Positions 52,345 to 60,551 of a DNA stretch of 64,000 nucleotides are shown piece after piece. The first letter of the stretch is position 1, and each line of letters opens with the position of its first letter. The stretch is from an uncultured Lachnospiraceae bacterium. Its GTDB lineage: Bacteria; Bacillota; Clostridia; Lachnospirales; Lachnospiraceae. A model generated the notes under the pieces. That model ran no database searches, was not told where the DNA came from, and saw nothing but the letters and a program-made list of their open reading frames with translations. Made by a program: the position numbers and the translations under genes. The stretch is from contig UQVK01000009.1 of the NCBI GenBank assembly GCA_900544445.1, positions 5,881 through 69,880 of the forward strand. Direction: 5' to 3'.

Positions 52345-53325
52345 TCAGACATATCCGTAAACGCCCCGGACGGAAACCTCCCCGGCATACACGTACTCCA
52401 GCCTGCCGTCCTGACGCTCTACGAGAAGTTCTCCCTTCTCATTGATTCCTCTCGCCGTTCCTTCAAAATTCCCTTTGGGGTCCAGCACGCGTACCGGTCT
52501 GTCCTTATTCAGAAGCAGACTTTCATAATCCGCCGCCAGCCCGGACAGATCCCATGTGGCGCAGAAGGTCTCATAGGCGCTCTCAAAATGCGCCATCACC
52601 GAAGCGAGCAGCCCGGCCCTGGCAATGCGCTCTCCCTTCTCGATCCGCAGGGAAGTGGCAGTCCCGGCGATTTCCTCCGGAAAGGCTTCCTGATTCACAT
52701 TCACGCCCGTACCGATGACCACATAATGGATAAAATCCGGTTCTGCGCTCATCTCCGTGAGAATGCCGCATACCTTTTTTCCGGCGATCACCACATCGTT
52801 GGGCCACTTGATCCCGGCATCCAGCCCCAGCTCTCTCACCGCCTGCGCCACTGCCAGCGCCATGACCAGCGTGAGCGTACATGCCTGATCCGGCGCACAT
52901 CCAGGCCGCAGCAGTATGGTAAAATAAAGGTTGCAGCCCTCCGGAGAAAACCAGCCCCGGCCCCGTCTTCCTCTTCCCGCATCCTGCCGTTCCGTGACCA
53001 CAAGCGTTCCTTCCTGCGCCCCCTCCTCAGCGGCTGCCTTGGCGTCGATGTTGGTGGAGCCCGTTACGGGGTGAAAGATCAGGTTCTTCCCTGCCCATCC
53101 GGTGTGCAGGCGGCTTTTGATTTCACTTTCTCCCAGCAGATCCGGAGAAGAGAGCAGGCGGTAGCCTCTGTTCTGCACCGCCTCGATCTCATACCCTTCT
53201 TCTTTTAACTGATTGATGATTTTCCACACCGCTGTCCTGGAAACGCCCAGCCTGCCGCACAGTTCCTGTCCGGACAGATAATCCGCGCTTTCCCGAAGCA
53301 GCGTGAGGATTTCCGTTTTCCTCAA
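52345..53325 (-). CDS. birA: Bifunctional biotin ligase / biotin repressor
   Basis: 326 residues from a TTG start (LRKTEILTLLRESADYLSGQELCGRLGVSRTAVWKIINQLKEEGYEIEAVQNRGYRLL) with GGGAGG 7 nt upstream. The N-terminal winged helix binds DNA. The ligase has 'GSTNIDAKAAAEEG', 'VVTERQDAGRGRRGRGWFSPEGCNLYFTILLRP', 'GLDAGIKWPNDVVIAGKKVCGILTEM' and a C-terminal SH3-like domain. Attaches biotin to carboxylases and probably represses biotin genes. Follows argF by 16 nt. Confidence 0.96.
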   Translation of the reverse strand: MRKTEILTLLRESADYLSGQELCGRLGVSRTAVWKIINQLKEEGYEIEAVQNRGYRLLSSPDLLGESEIKSRLHTGWAGKNLIFHPVTGSTNIDAKAAAEEGAQEGTLVVTERQDAGRGRRGRGWFSPEGCNLYFTILLRPGCAPDQACTLTLVMALAVAQAVRELGLDAGIKWPNDVVIAGKKVCGILTEMSAEPDFIHYVVIGTGVNVNQEAFPEEIAGTATSLRIEKGERIARAGLLASVMAHFESAYETFCATWDLSGLAADYESLLLNKDRPVRVLDPKGNFEGTARGINEKGELLVERQDGRLEYVYAGEVSVRGVYGYV

Positions 53326-53341
53326 GTTGCGACCTCCCGGC

Positions 53342-54349
53342 TCATCCCTGATATCCCAGCGTTGCAGCGATGACAGCCTTGATGGTATGCATCCGGTTTT
53401 CCGCCTCGTCGAACACCACGGAAGCCGGAGATTCAAATACCTCGTCCGTCACCTCCATCTCGCTGATGCCGAACTTTTCCCCGATTTCCTTTCCAATGGT
53501 GGTCTTCAGATCATGGAAGGCAGGCAGGCAGTGCATGAAAATCGTACTTCCCGCCTTTCCGTTGTCCGCGTTTTCCATGATGCGGCGGTTCACCTGATAA
53601 GGGCTGAGAAGTTCGATGCGCTCTTCCCATACGCTGTCCGGCTCACCCATGGAAACCCATACGTCCGTACAGATCACATCCGCATCCCTGGTGCCCTCCA
53701 TGGCATCCTCCGTCAGCGTGATGGAAGCGCCCGTCTGTGCGGCGATCTGCCTGCACTGCTCCACCAGCGCCTGAGAAGGGAAATAGGATCCGGGCGCACA
53801 GGCTGTGAAATGCATGCCCATCTTGGCACAGGCTACCATGTAGGAATTTCCCATATTATATCTGGCGTCGCCCATGTACACCAGCTTCACGCCCTTCAGC
53901 CTTCCCAGATGCTCCCGGATGGTCAGAAGGTCCGCCAGCATCTGAGTGGGATGAAATTCGTTGGTCAGTCCGTTCCATACCGGAACGCCCGCATAAGCGG
54001 CAAGCTCTTCCACGATGTCCTGACCGAAGCCCCGGTACTCGATTCCCTCATACATCCTTCCCAGAACCCTCGCCGTATCCGCAATGCTCTCCTTCTTACC
54101 GATCTGGGAGCCTGACGGATCCAGATAGGTGGTTCCAAGTCCCAGATCATGGGCCGCCACTTCAAAGGAGCAGCGGGTTCTCGTGCTCGTTTTTTCAAAA
54201 ATCAGAGCGATGTTCTTTCCGCGAAAAACATCCACCGGAATCCCCTGTTTCTTTTTTTCCTTCAGATCCGCCGCGAGGTCAAGCAGGTATTCGATTTCCT
54301 CCGGCGTATAATCCAGCAGTTTTAAAAAATGACGTCCCTTTAAATCCAT
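53342..54349 (-). CDS. argF: Ornithine carbamoyltransferase
   Basis: 335 residues from [26 protein letters not shown]. Carbamoyl-phosphate loop '[20 protein letters not shown]', '[38 protein letters not shown]' (His-Pro-Thr-Gln), '[19 protein letters not shown]' and the ornithine motif 'MHCLPAFHD'. Makes citrulline in arginine synthesis (or works in reverse in arginine breakdown; no arcA/arcC nearby). First gene of the run through birA to greA. Confidence 0.97.
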   Translation of the reverse strand: MDLKGRHFLKLLDYTPEEIEYLLDLAADLKEKKKQGIPVDVFRGKNIALIFEKTSTRTRCSFEVAAHDLGLGTTYLDPSGSQIGKKESIADTARVLGRMYEGIEYRGFGQDIVEELAAYAGVPVWNGLTNEFHPTQMLADLLTIREHLGRLKGVKLVYMGDARYNMGNSYMVACAKMGMHFTACAPGSYFPSQALVEQCRQIAAQTGASITLTEDAMEGTRDADVICTDVWVSMGEPDSVWEERIELLSPYQVNRRIMENADNGKAGSTIFMHCLPAFHDLKTTIGKEIGEKFGISEMEVTDEVFESPASVVFDEAENRMHTIKAVIAATLGYQG

Positions 54350-54475
54350 TTTACTTACCTCTCTTCTATCACCATGAAGAGGTTCCACATCAGCCGTCGA
54401 TGCAGAACCCCCGTCAGTTTCTTCTGTTCCCTTTATGCTTCCAGCGTTTTGAAAACCCGATGCCATCCTGATCCG

Positions 54476-55396
54476 TCAGGAATTCAGCACCTCTTTTGCA
54501 GATGCGAGAAGGCCGGCCAGATTCTGAATCTCGGAAGGAATGATGATCTTCGTCGCCTTGCCATCCGCCGCCTTTTCAAAGGCTTCCAGGCTTCTCAGTT
54601 TAAGCACCGTCTCGTCAGCTCCAGCCTCCCGGATGAACCGGATACCGTCGGCCGTCGCCTGCTGCACCTTCAGGATGGCTTCCGCTTCACCTTCCGCTTC
54701 GCGGATCATCTTCTCCTTTTCAGCTTCCGCCCGCAGGATCGCGGACTGCTTCTCCGCTTCCGCTTCCAGAATGGCGGACTGCTTTTTGCCTTCCGCAACA
54801 AGGATCGTGGATTTCTTTTCGCCCTCTGCGCGCAGAATCGCTTCACGCCGTTCGCGCTCCGCCTTCATCTGCTTTTCCATGGCGTCCTGAATGGCCGCCG
54901 GAGGAATGATGTTTTTCAGTTCCACTCTCGTCACCCGAATTCCCCAGGGATCCGTGGCAACATCCAGAGACGCACGCATCTTGGTATTGATGGTCTCTCT
55001 GGAGGTCAGCGTCTGGTCCAGCTCCAGATCGCCGATGATGTTTCTCAGCGTGGTGGCCGTCAGATTTTCAATGGCCATGATCGGATTCTCCACGCCGTAG
55101 GTGTACAGCTTGGGATCCGTGATCTGGAAGAATACCACCGTATCGATCCGCATGGTCACGTTATCCTTGGTGATTACCGGCTGCGGTGCAAAATCCACCA
55201 CCTGCTCCTTCAGGTTGACCTTCCTGACCACCTTGTCAATAATGGGAAGCTTTACCTTCAGTCCCACGCTCCAAGTCCCCTGATAAGCGCCAAGCCGCTC
55301 CACCACATAGGCCTGTGCCTGGGGTACAATCTTGATGCAGGATGCCAGCAGCAGGATAATCAGTATCAAAATAATTAACAGAATAATCGGTCCCAT
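54476..55396 (-). CDS. SPFH/stomatin-like membrane protein (QmcA/paraslipin type)
   Basis: 306 residues. N-terminal membrane anchor 'GPIILLIILILIILLLASCIKIVPQAQAYVVERLGAYQGTW' leads into the band-7 domain ('LPIIDKVVRKVNLKEQVVDFAPQPVITKDNVTMRIDTVVFFQITDPKLYTYGVENPIMAIENLTATTLRNIIGDLELDQTLTSRETINTKM'). A Glu/Lys/Ala-rich coiled coil made of near repeats (about 175-235: 'EAEKQSAILRAEAEK') follows. Forms oligomeric membrane microdomain scaffolds. Paired with nfeD 1 nt upstream, the usual partner. Confidence 0.94.
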   Translation of the reverse strand: MGPIILLIILILIILLLASCIKIVPQAQAYVVERLGAYQGTWSVGLKVKLPIIDKVVRKVNLKEQVVDFAPQPVITKDNVTMRIDTVVFFQITDPKLYTYGVENPIMAIENLTATTLRNIIGDLELDQTLTSRETINTKMRASLDVATDPWGIRVTRVELKNIIPPAAIQDAMEKQMKAERERREAILRAEGEKKSTILVAEGKKQSAILEAEAEKQSAILRAEAEKEKMIREAEGEAEAILKVQQATADGIRFIREAGADETVLKLRSLEAFEKAADGKATKIIIPSEIQNLAGLLASAKEVLNS

Positions 55397-55397
55397 C

Positions 55398-55841
55398 TCA
55401 TTCCCCTTCCTTTCTCTCCTCCACAATCAGCTTCACTCCGCTGATTGCACAGATAAACACCACTTTTCCCTTCGGAATCACGACATCATCATTCGTGCTT
55501 CTCGCCGTCCACTCCTGCCCCTTCACATTCACAAGTCCGGTTGGCTTCAGATTGTCTATCTCCTCCTCCACCACAGCCTTCTTCCCAATCAGACTTTCCG
55601 CATTGGTTTTCACCCGGTCATTGTTGAAATACCTGACTGCCAGAGGTCTGGTAAAGAAAAGCAGGGCAGCGGATACGGCAATAAAAAGCGCGACCTGAAA
55701 ATACAGCGGCGCTCCAAACGCAGCCGCGATGAGTGCCACGAGCGCGCCTCCCGCAAACCAGATTGTGGTCAGCCCAAGTGTGGCGATTTCAATCACAACC
55801 AGAACGACCAGAAGAACAAGCCAGAAAATGATCTGGTTCAT
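55398..55841 (-). CDS. NfeD-family membrane protein
   Basis: About 147 residues from the ATG at 55841, with AGGTG 6 nt before it. Three membrane helices ('IIFWLVLLVVLVVIEIATLGLTTIWFAGGALVALIAAAFGAPLYFQVALFIAVSAALLFF') are followed by the OB-fold NfeD domain 'ESLIGKKAVVEEEIDNLKPTGLVNVKGQEWTARSTNDDVVIPKGKVVFICAISGVKLIVE'. Works with the SPFH protein encoded downstream in membrane organisation. Confidence 0.93.
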   Translation of the reverse strand: MNQIIFWLVLLVVLVVIEIATLGLTTIWFAGGALVALIAAAFGAPLYFQVALFIAVSAALLFFTRPLAVRYFNNDRVKTNAESLIGKKAVVEEEIDNLKPTGLVNVKGQEWTARSTNDDVVIPKGKVVFICAISGVKLIVEERKEGE

Positions 55842-55882
55842 ATTCTTCACCTCACCTTCCGCCGACGGTACGGCTTTTTCTC

Positions 55883-55911
55883 ATCATACTATATCAAAAA
55901 AAGATATTCAA
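55883..55911 (-). promoter_or_regulatory. Promoter of nfeD-SPFH
   Basis: Minus strand TTGAAT (55906-55911), 17 nt, TATGAT (55883-55888). Confidence 0.65.
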
Positions 55912-55940
55912 TCTTTTTCTGCCTCCGGAAATGTAAAGAA

Positions 55941-55974
55941 AAAGAAAAGGAAAGGATTACCTTCCCTTTTCTTT
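55941..55974 (-). terminator. Terminator of the SleB-type gene
   Basis: AAAGAAAAGGGAAGG / CCTTTCCTTTTCTTT stem (14 of 15 pairs) starting in the stop codon, then TTCTTT on the minus strand. Confidence 0.78.
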
Positions 55975-57209
55975 TACCAGAACACATGATTTCCGATCAC
56001 AATACCGTCGCGGCCGCCCGCTCTGCGGAAATGTGTGGCGCCTCCCACATTCGTCACGCCGGAGAGCGCTTCGTTTGCTGCCTGTATGCAGCTTGAAGAA
56101 ATGTTTCCATTTGCGATCAGGCGGGCAACTTTTCCGCTTCCTGCCGGGGTAAACTGTCCGGATGCAAAGATTACATCAGACACCGTATCCGGATAGGATG
56201 CGCTTTTTACCCGGTTCACAACCACGGCTCCCACCGCAAGCTGACCTTCGTAGCTCTCATTTCCTGCTTCGCACTGAATCAGGGCTGCGAGCAGGGTCGC
56301 ATCACTGGTTCCTGCCGGTATGCTTCCCGCATTCTGGCGTCCAGGGGAAGGCTGGCTTCCGGTTCCGGCCCCGGAGTCCGCCGACGCTTTCTCTTCCTCC
56401 GCAGCCTGCTGTCTGGCAGCGACTTCCTCCAGCGTTTCTCCGTGGTCGTATTCAAAATCAATCTCAATGTATTCGGAAGACACATATCCGGTCTCCCCTT
56501 CGTAATCCACAGCAGCCCATTCGGCATCCAGCTCGATTCCATCGCTGTAGTGAAGCTGTACCTTATTGACCACCTCCAGGGCATCTCCCTGTGCGGCCAG
56601 GTCATAAACCTGCGCATCTGTAGACGGCTCCTTCCGGATGCGCAGCGTCTCTCCCGTCACACGGGCGATAAGCCTTCCCACATCCTCCAGCTCTTCCACC
56701 GCATCCTCGCCGAACAGAAGGTACTCGTCCTTTGCCCAGCCGACCAGTTCCCCGGATTCCAGCTTTGTCCAGCCATCCTTCCGCTCCAAAATGGTTCCTC
56801 CGCAGTCCGCATAAAGATATCCCACTCTTTCCGCATCTTCTGAAGGTTCGCTTCGGACATTCAGCACATCCGATACGGCAGTCATCACAAGCTGATCCCC
56901 AAAAGAGTCTTCGGTCCCGTCAGCGTTGTCCGCATCCGCTTTCTCAGCGGCCCCGTTTTTCTCCGCTTCCGCCTCTCCGGCCTTTCCATCCTGAAGCAGT
57001 TTATCATCCTGCTCCCCGGCTTCCTCTTTGTCCACATCTTCCGATTCCGGCAGAGAATCCAGAATCTGCCCGACTCCTGCGGTCAGCTGCTCCTCGTCCG
57101 ACACAGGTGCCCCCAACGCCACGGTGCCATTTCCGAGCACACAGAACGCAGCCAGAACGGCAGCCATCCGATATGTACTCCTGCTCCCTTTTTTCCGGTC
57201 CCTTTTCAT
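55974..57209 (-). CDS. SleB/CwlJ-type cell-wall hydrolase with bacterial SH3 domains
   Basis: 411 residues. Signal peptide ~1-33 ('MAAVLAAFCVLGNGTVALGAP'), an acidic Glu/Ala/Asp-rich linker (35-105), then two SH3b-like repeats ('DVLNVRSEPSEDAERVGYLYADCGGTILERKDGWTKLESGELVGWAKDEYL' and 'ETLRIRKEPSTDAQVYDLAAQGDALEVV'). The C-terminal hydrolase_2 domain (~305-411) has 'LIQCEAGNESYEGQLAVGAVVVNRVKSASYPDTVSDVIF' with its catalytic Glu. Likely a secreted lytic transglycosylase acting on peptidoglycan, on vegetative cells or germinating spores. Own sigma-A-like promoter. Confidence 0.9.
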   Translation of the reverse strand: MKRDRKKGSRSTYRMAAVLAAFCVLGNGTVALGAPVSDEEQLTAGVGQILDSLPESEDVDKEEAGEQDDKLLQDGKAGEAEAEKNGAAEKADADNADGTEDSFGDQLVMTAVSDVLNVRSEPSEDAERVGYLYADCGGTILERKDGWTKLESGELVGWAKDEYLLFGEDAVEELEDVGRLIARVTGETLRIRKEPSTDAQVYDLAAQGDALEVVNKVQLHYSDGIELDAEWAAVDYEGETGYVSSEYIEIDFEYDHGETLEEVAARQQAAEEEKASADSGAGTGSQPSPGRQNAGSIPAGTSDATLLAALIQCEAGNESYEGQLAVGAVVVNRVKSASYPDTVSDVIFASGQFTPAGSGKVARLIANGNISSSCIQAANEALSGVTNVGGATHFRRAGGRDGIVIGNHVFW

Positions 57210-57296
57210 CGTCCTTTCCCCACAATTTATCTGTCCATAACCGTTTCATGTACACGCTTTCCGCCTGGCAGCAGAAAGACTTTATTTGTTACGGAT

Positions 57297-57325
57297 ATGT
57301 TAACAATTATTGCAATTCCTGTCAA
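57297..57325 (-). promoter_or_regulatory. Promoter of the SleB-type gene
   Basis: Minus strand TTGACA (57320-57325), 17 nt, TAACAT (57297-57302). Sigma-A-like, which favours vegetative rather than spore expression. Confidence 0.75.
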
Positions 57326-57332
57326 GTTTTTA

Positions 57333-57370
57333 CAGAATTATTGTAGGCAGGCAGAATTATTGTGGGCAGG
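57333..57370. repeat. Two tandem 19-bp repeats
   Basis: CAGAATTATTGTAGGCAGG (57333-57351) and CAGAATTATTGTGGGCAGG (57352-57370), one mismatch, between the GH125 stop and the SleB promoter. Spacing of two helical turns would suit a tandem regulator site; slippage duplication is the alternative. Confidence 0.8.
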
Positions 57371-57373
57371 CAG

Positions 57374-58624
57374 TTACAGATGGTAATAGTCCTCCACCAA
57401 CAGACAGAACATGGAATCCGCCCAGGCAAACCATGGCCGGGTGAAACGCCCGGGATCATTCGGGTCAAATCCTTCATGCATATGCCCGGTCCCGGCGTTG
57501 GTGTTTTTCAGTGCCTCCAATATTGCAGCTTTTTCCGAATCATTCGACGCGGTAAGTCCCTGTACAATCAGCCCTATATGCCAGATATATCCATCCGGTG
57601 TATGCGGACTTCCGATTCCGGCCGCATATTTTCCCTGAAAATAGTATGGATTCTCAGGACTCAGCAAAAATTTTCTCGTTTCCTGATACAGCGGATCATC
57701 TGTTTCACAGAATCCATACCAGGGAGCGCCAAGAAGGCTGGGGAGATTCGCGTCATCCATCAGATTAAAGTTTCCCAGACCGTCCGTTTCATACGCATAC
57801 ATGCCTTTTCCTGACGGTCCCTCTGCCACCGCATACTTCCGGATCCCGCCTGCAATCTCGTCTGCCAGCTCCGCCGCTCGTTTTTTAAGATTTTCAGACA
57901 AAGGAAGCTTTTCCAGCCCCCTGAGCACACTGACGGCAAGCATGTTGGACGGCACCAGGTAATGATACTGACAGGCATCATCGCTTGGGCGGAAACCGGA
58001 CCATGTCATCCCCGTATAGCCGACGGGTGATCCCTTTCCTTCATTTTCCAGTGTTTCTGTAATGCTTTCGCTGTCCCGCTCAAACTTGTAGTCCGATTCT
58101 GCCGCATGGTTCTGTTCCTTCTTCCAGACTTCGATAACCGTTTCCAGCGCCTGCAGAATCCGATCTGTCAGAATGGTATCATCTCTGCTTTTTTCATAAT
58201 AGGCCTCCAGAAGGAAAATCGGAAAAGCAAGGGAATCCACCTCGTATTTTCTCTCCCAGATATATGGCCCCATCTTTGTATGATCTTTTTTATAACAGGC
58301 AAAATCCCCATTTCTGTTGAATGCATTCGCATACGGATCGATCAAAATCAGATCCGCCTGTTTCCGGATCAATCCTCTGACAGCCCGACTCACCGTATCA
58401 TCCCCGAGATGTCTCAAATAGGGCAAAACCTGCATGGAACTGTCCCGGAGCCACATTGCCTCAATATCGCCTGTTATGATATAGGTCTTTTCCGTTTCTT
58501 CCAGGCTGAGCGTTGTTTCCCATGTGCATTTGAAGCAGCTCCGGTACAGTTTTTCAATTTCCCTGTCCTGGATGCGGCCGCAGTCTTCTTCCAGCTTTTC
58601 CCGCATGTGTTGTGTCAGTTCCAT
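57374..58624 (-). CDS. GH125 exo-alpha-1,6-mannosidase
   Basis: About 416 residues from the ATG at 58624 (MELTQHMREKL, AAAGGAG 11 nt upstream, length close to characterised GH125). An in-frame ATG at 58678 overlaps the GH20 stop and would add 18 residues. Signatures: 'TYIITGDIEAMWLRDSSMQVLPYL', 'LILIDPYANAFNRNGDFACYKKDHTKMGPYIWERKYEVDSLAFPI', 'VGYTGMTWSGFRPSDDACQYHYLVPSNMLA' and 'GTGHMHEGFDPNDPGRFTRPWFAWADSMF'. No signal peptide, so cytosolic. Removes non-reducing alpha-1,6-mannose, as on N-glycans. Last gene of the glycan operon. Confidence 0.93.
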   Translation of the reverse strand: MELTQHMREKLEEDCGRIQDREIEKLYRSCFKCTWETTLSLEETEKTYIITGDIEAMWLRDSSMQVLPYLRHLGDDTVSRAVRGLIRKQADLILIDPYANAFNRNGDFACYKKDHTKMGPYIWERKYEVDSLAFPIFLLEAYYEKSRDDTILTDRILQALETVIEVWKKEQNHAAESDYKFERDSESITETLENEGKGSPVGYTGMTWSGFRPSDDACQYHYLVPSNMLAVSVLRGLEKLPLSENLKKRAAELADEIAGGIRKYAVAEGPSGKGMYAYETDGLGNFNLMDDANLPSLLGAPWYGFCETDDPLYQETRKFLLSPENPYYFQGKYAAGIGSPHTPDGYIWHIGLIVQGLTASNDSEKAAILEALKNTNAGTGHMHEGFDPNDPGRFTRPWFAWADSMFCLLVEDYYHL

Positions 58625-58670
58625 GCGCCCCTGTGCTCCTTTCCATAATCTTTTCAATTCGCTGCCGGCT

Positions 58671-60539
58671 TCATACATTACAGCCTGAAACAGTATCTCT
58701 CCATGCCGGAGGCGCCATGTCTTCCTCCTTACGGAAAGGCAGAACGGCATCTTCCAGTTCTTCAAGTCTTTCTATCGTTCCATCACAATAGGCAAGAAGC
58801 CTTTTTGAAGCAAACGACATACGCTGTAACAGGCCGCCCATCCGTATCTGTATTACATCCAGACCAAATACTTTGTTTTCCTTCTGCCAGCGCTGTTCAA
58901 CTTTCCTCAGAAAACGCTCTCCGCTCTCCTTCATTTGCGGAAGACAGTTTTCCGCAAGCTCTCTCAGTTTTTTCCCGTCCTCTTCCGCGTATGCCTTACG
59001 CACTCGAATTCCAAAAACACTTTTATCGGCCAGGAGTCTGCACAACTCTTCCTCCAGTTCAAACAGATATCCATATCCGCCCGCCGCGCCTTTCAGCTCC
59101 GACAGTTTTTGGGCACACACTTCAAAGTGCTTCCCATATTCTTCAGAAACATGTGCATCGAACAATCCCCCCAAAACATCCTGATAAAGCAGATATTTCA
59201 CAGGGCTCACGCCACATCTTCCCGGGTCCGGATTATGTGGGGTAAGCACCGGCCTTCCCAGTTCCAGAAAAGCCGAATACGAAGCCCCCACACAGGTTGC
59301 GAAACGCTTTTCCAGCATATCCTCATTCGATCCTTTTCCATAGGAAAGCTCAGCCCACTGCTGCAGTCCGGGAAGAGCTGAAAACAGAGATGTTTCCGTC
59401 CCGTCATCGCCCCATGCGGTAATTATAATCGTGTCAATTCCATTCTTGCTGCAACTCTGCCATGCAGCAGGCGCAATCCGGCGGCTGTAAAAAGAATTTG
59501 GGCAAAACCCTGTCCATGTCCACACACCACCGGCAAACGCGATATTATCCGTAAGCAGTTTATGACTGCTTAGCATCTCATCATACCTGTCCGTTTCCAA
59601 CGAATAATAATCCCAATAAACCAGAGTCAGTTCCTTCGGTATTCTGTCTGCCACCTCAAGGCTCAGGTCAACTTTTCCTGCGTAATATTCTCCTCCACAT
59701 GCAAGCCGGAAAAACATATCGCTCCACATCATCGGACGGTACCCATATCTGCGGGCAATCTCCCAGACACGTTGAAAATGATTCAGCATGATATCCATCC
59801 GCTTTTGAAAACCATGCTTTTCCAGATACTTTCCCAGTCCCAGCGCGTGTGCTTCATCCATTCCGATATTGATTCTCCTGCTCGTCAACGCCTCAGACAT
59901 AGCCGCAAACATCTTATCTATCAGCTCATACGTCTTCTCTTCTTCTGCGAGAAGAATATACTCACAGTCTCTGATATCCTCATACGTTTGCCAGTGCAGA
60001 ACCCGTTCCAGATGAGCCAGCGTCTGAATGCATGGAATCACTTCTATTCCAAACAGAGCTGCGTAGCGGTCTATTTCCTGAAGTTCTTCCCTGCTGTATC
60101 TCCCTCTCTGATATCCAAAATAAGGTTCCCCTTCGATACAATAGGTATCTTCTGTATAAAGCTGTACCGCCCGATAGCCCATAAGAGCCAGATGGCGTAT
60201 CATCTGCCTGATTGCTTCGATTGTAAGGACGCCATTTCTGGAACAGTCAAACATTACCTGCAGGTCTATTCCTCCGTTTTCCGAAAAGCTTCCTTCTTCT
60301 TCCAGCGCTCTTCCAAACCCTCTCCATTTTTCGCATTCCTCACCATACCGTATCGTCCATATTTTCCCCTCTTTCAGGCACGCGAGTCCGCTTCCCTTTT
60401 CAAATCTGAGGATCCTGACCTCATCCGAAAGCGTGCCTTCCCCTTCCACGCTTTCCTCTACTCTGAGCAGATCAGCAAGCTGCCTGAACGCTTCCTTTTC
60501 CTTGTCCGTTATGTCTTTCAGACAAAACCTGTATTTCAT
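58671..60539 (-). CDS. GH20 beta-hexosaminidase, intracellular GH20C-like
   Basis: 622 residues, no signal peptide. An N-terminal alpha/beta domain precedes the TIM barrel: 'GIDLQVMFDCSRNGVLTIEAIRQMIRHLALMGYRAVQLYTEDTY', 'GYQRGRYSREELQEIDRYAALFGIEVIPCIQTLAHLERVLHW', the catalytic Asp-Glu pair in 'RINIGMDEAHALGLGKYL', and 'MMWSDMFFRL', 'GGVWTWTGF', 'TAWGDDGTETSLF'. A long helical C-terminal domain follows. Size and layout resemble pneumococcal GH20C, a broad exo-beta-GlcNAc/GalNAc-ase. GGAG lies 8 nt before the ATG. Between GH2 (12 nt gap) and GH125. Confidence 0.9.
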   Translation of the reverse strand: MKYRFCLKDITDKEKEAFRQLADLLRVEESVEGEGTLSDEVRILRFEKGSGLACLKEGKIWTIRYGEECEKWRGFGRALEEEGSFSENGGIDLQVMFDCSRNGVLTIEAIRQMIRHLALMGYRAVQLYTEDTYCIEGEPYFGYQRGRYSREELQEIDRYAALFGIEVIPCIQTLAHLERVLHWQTYEDIRDCEYILLAEEEKTYELIDKMFAAMSEALTSRRINIGMDEAHALGLGKYLEKHGFQKRMDIMLNHFQRVWEIARRYGYRPMMWSDMFFRLACGGEYYAGKVDLSLEVADRIPKELTLVYWDYYSLETDRYDEMLSSHKLLTDNIAFAGGVWTWTGFCPNSFYSRRIAPAAWQSCSKNGIDTIIITAWGDDGTETSLFSALPGLQQWAELSYGKGSNEDMLEKRFATCVGASYSAFLELGRPVLTPHNPDPGRCGVSPVKYLLYQDVLGGLFDAHVSEEYGKHFEVCAQKLSELKGAAGGYGYLFELEEELCRLLADKSVFGIRVRKAYAEEDGKKLRELAENCLPQMKESGERFLRKVEQRWQKENKVFGLDVIQIRMGGLLQRMSFASKRLLAYCDGTIERLEELEDAVLPFRKEEDMAPPAWRDTVSGCNV

Positions 60540-60551
60540 CCCTTCTTCTCC

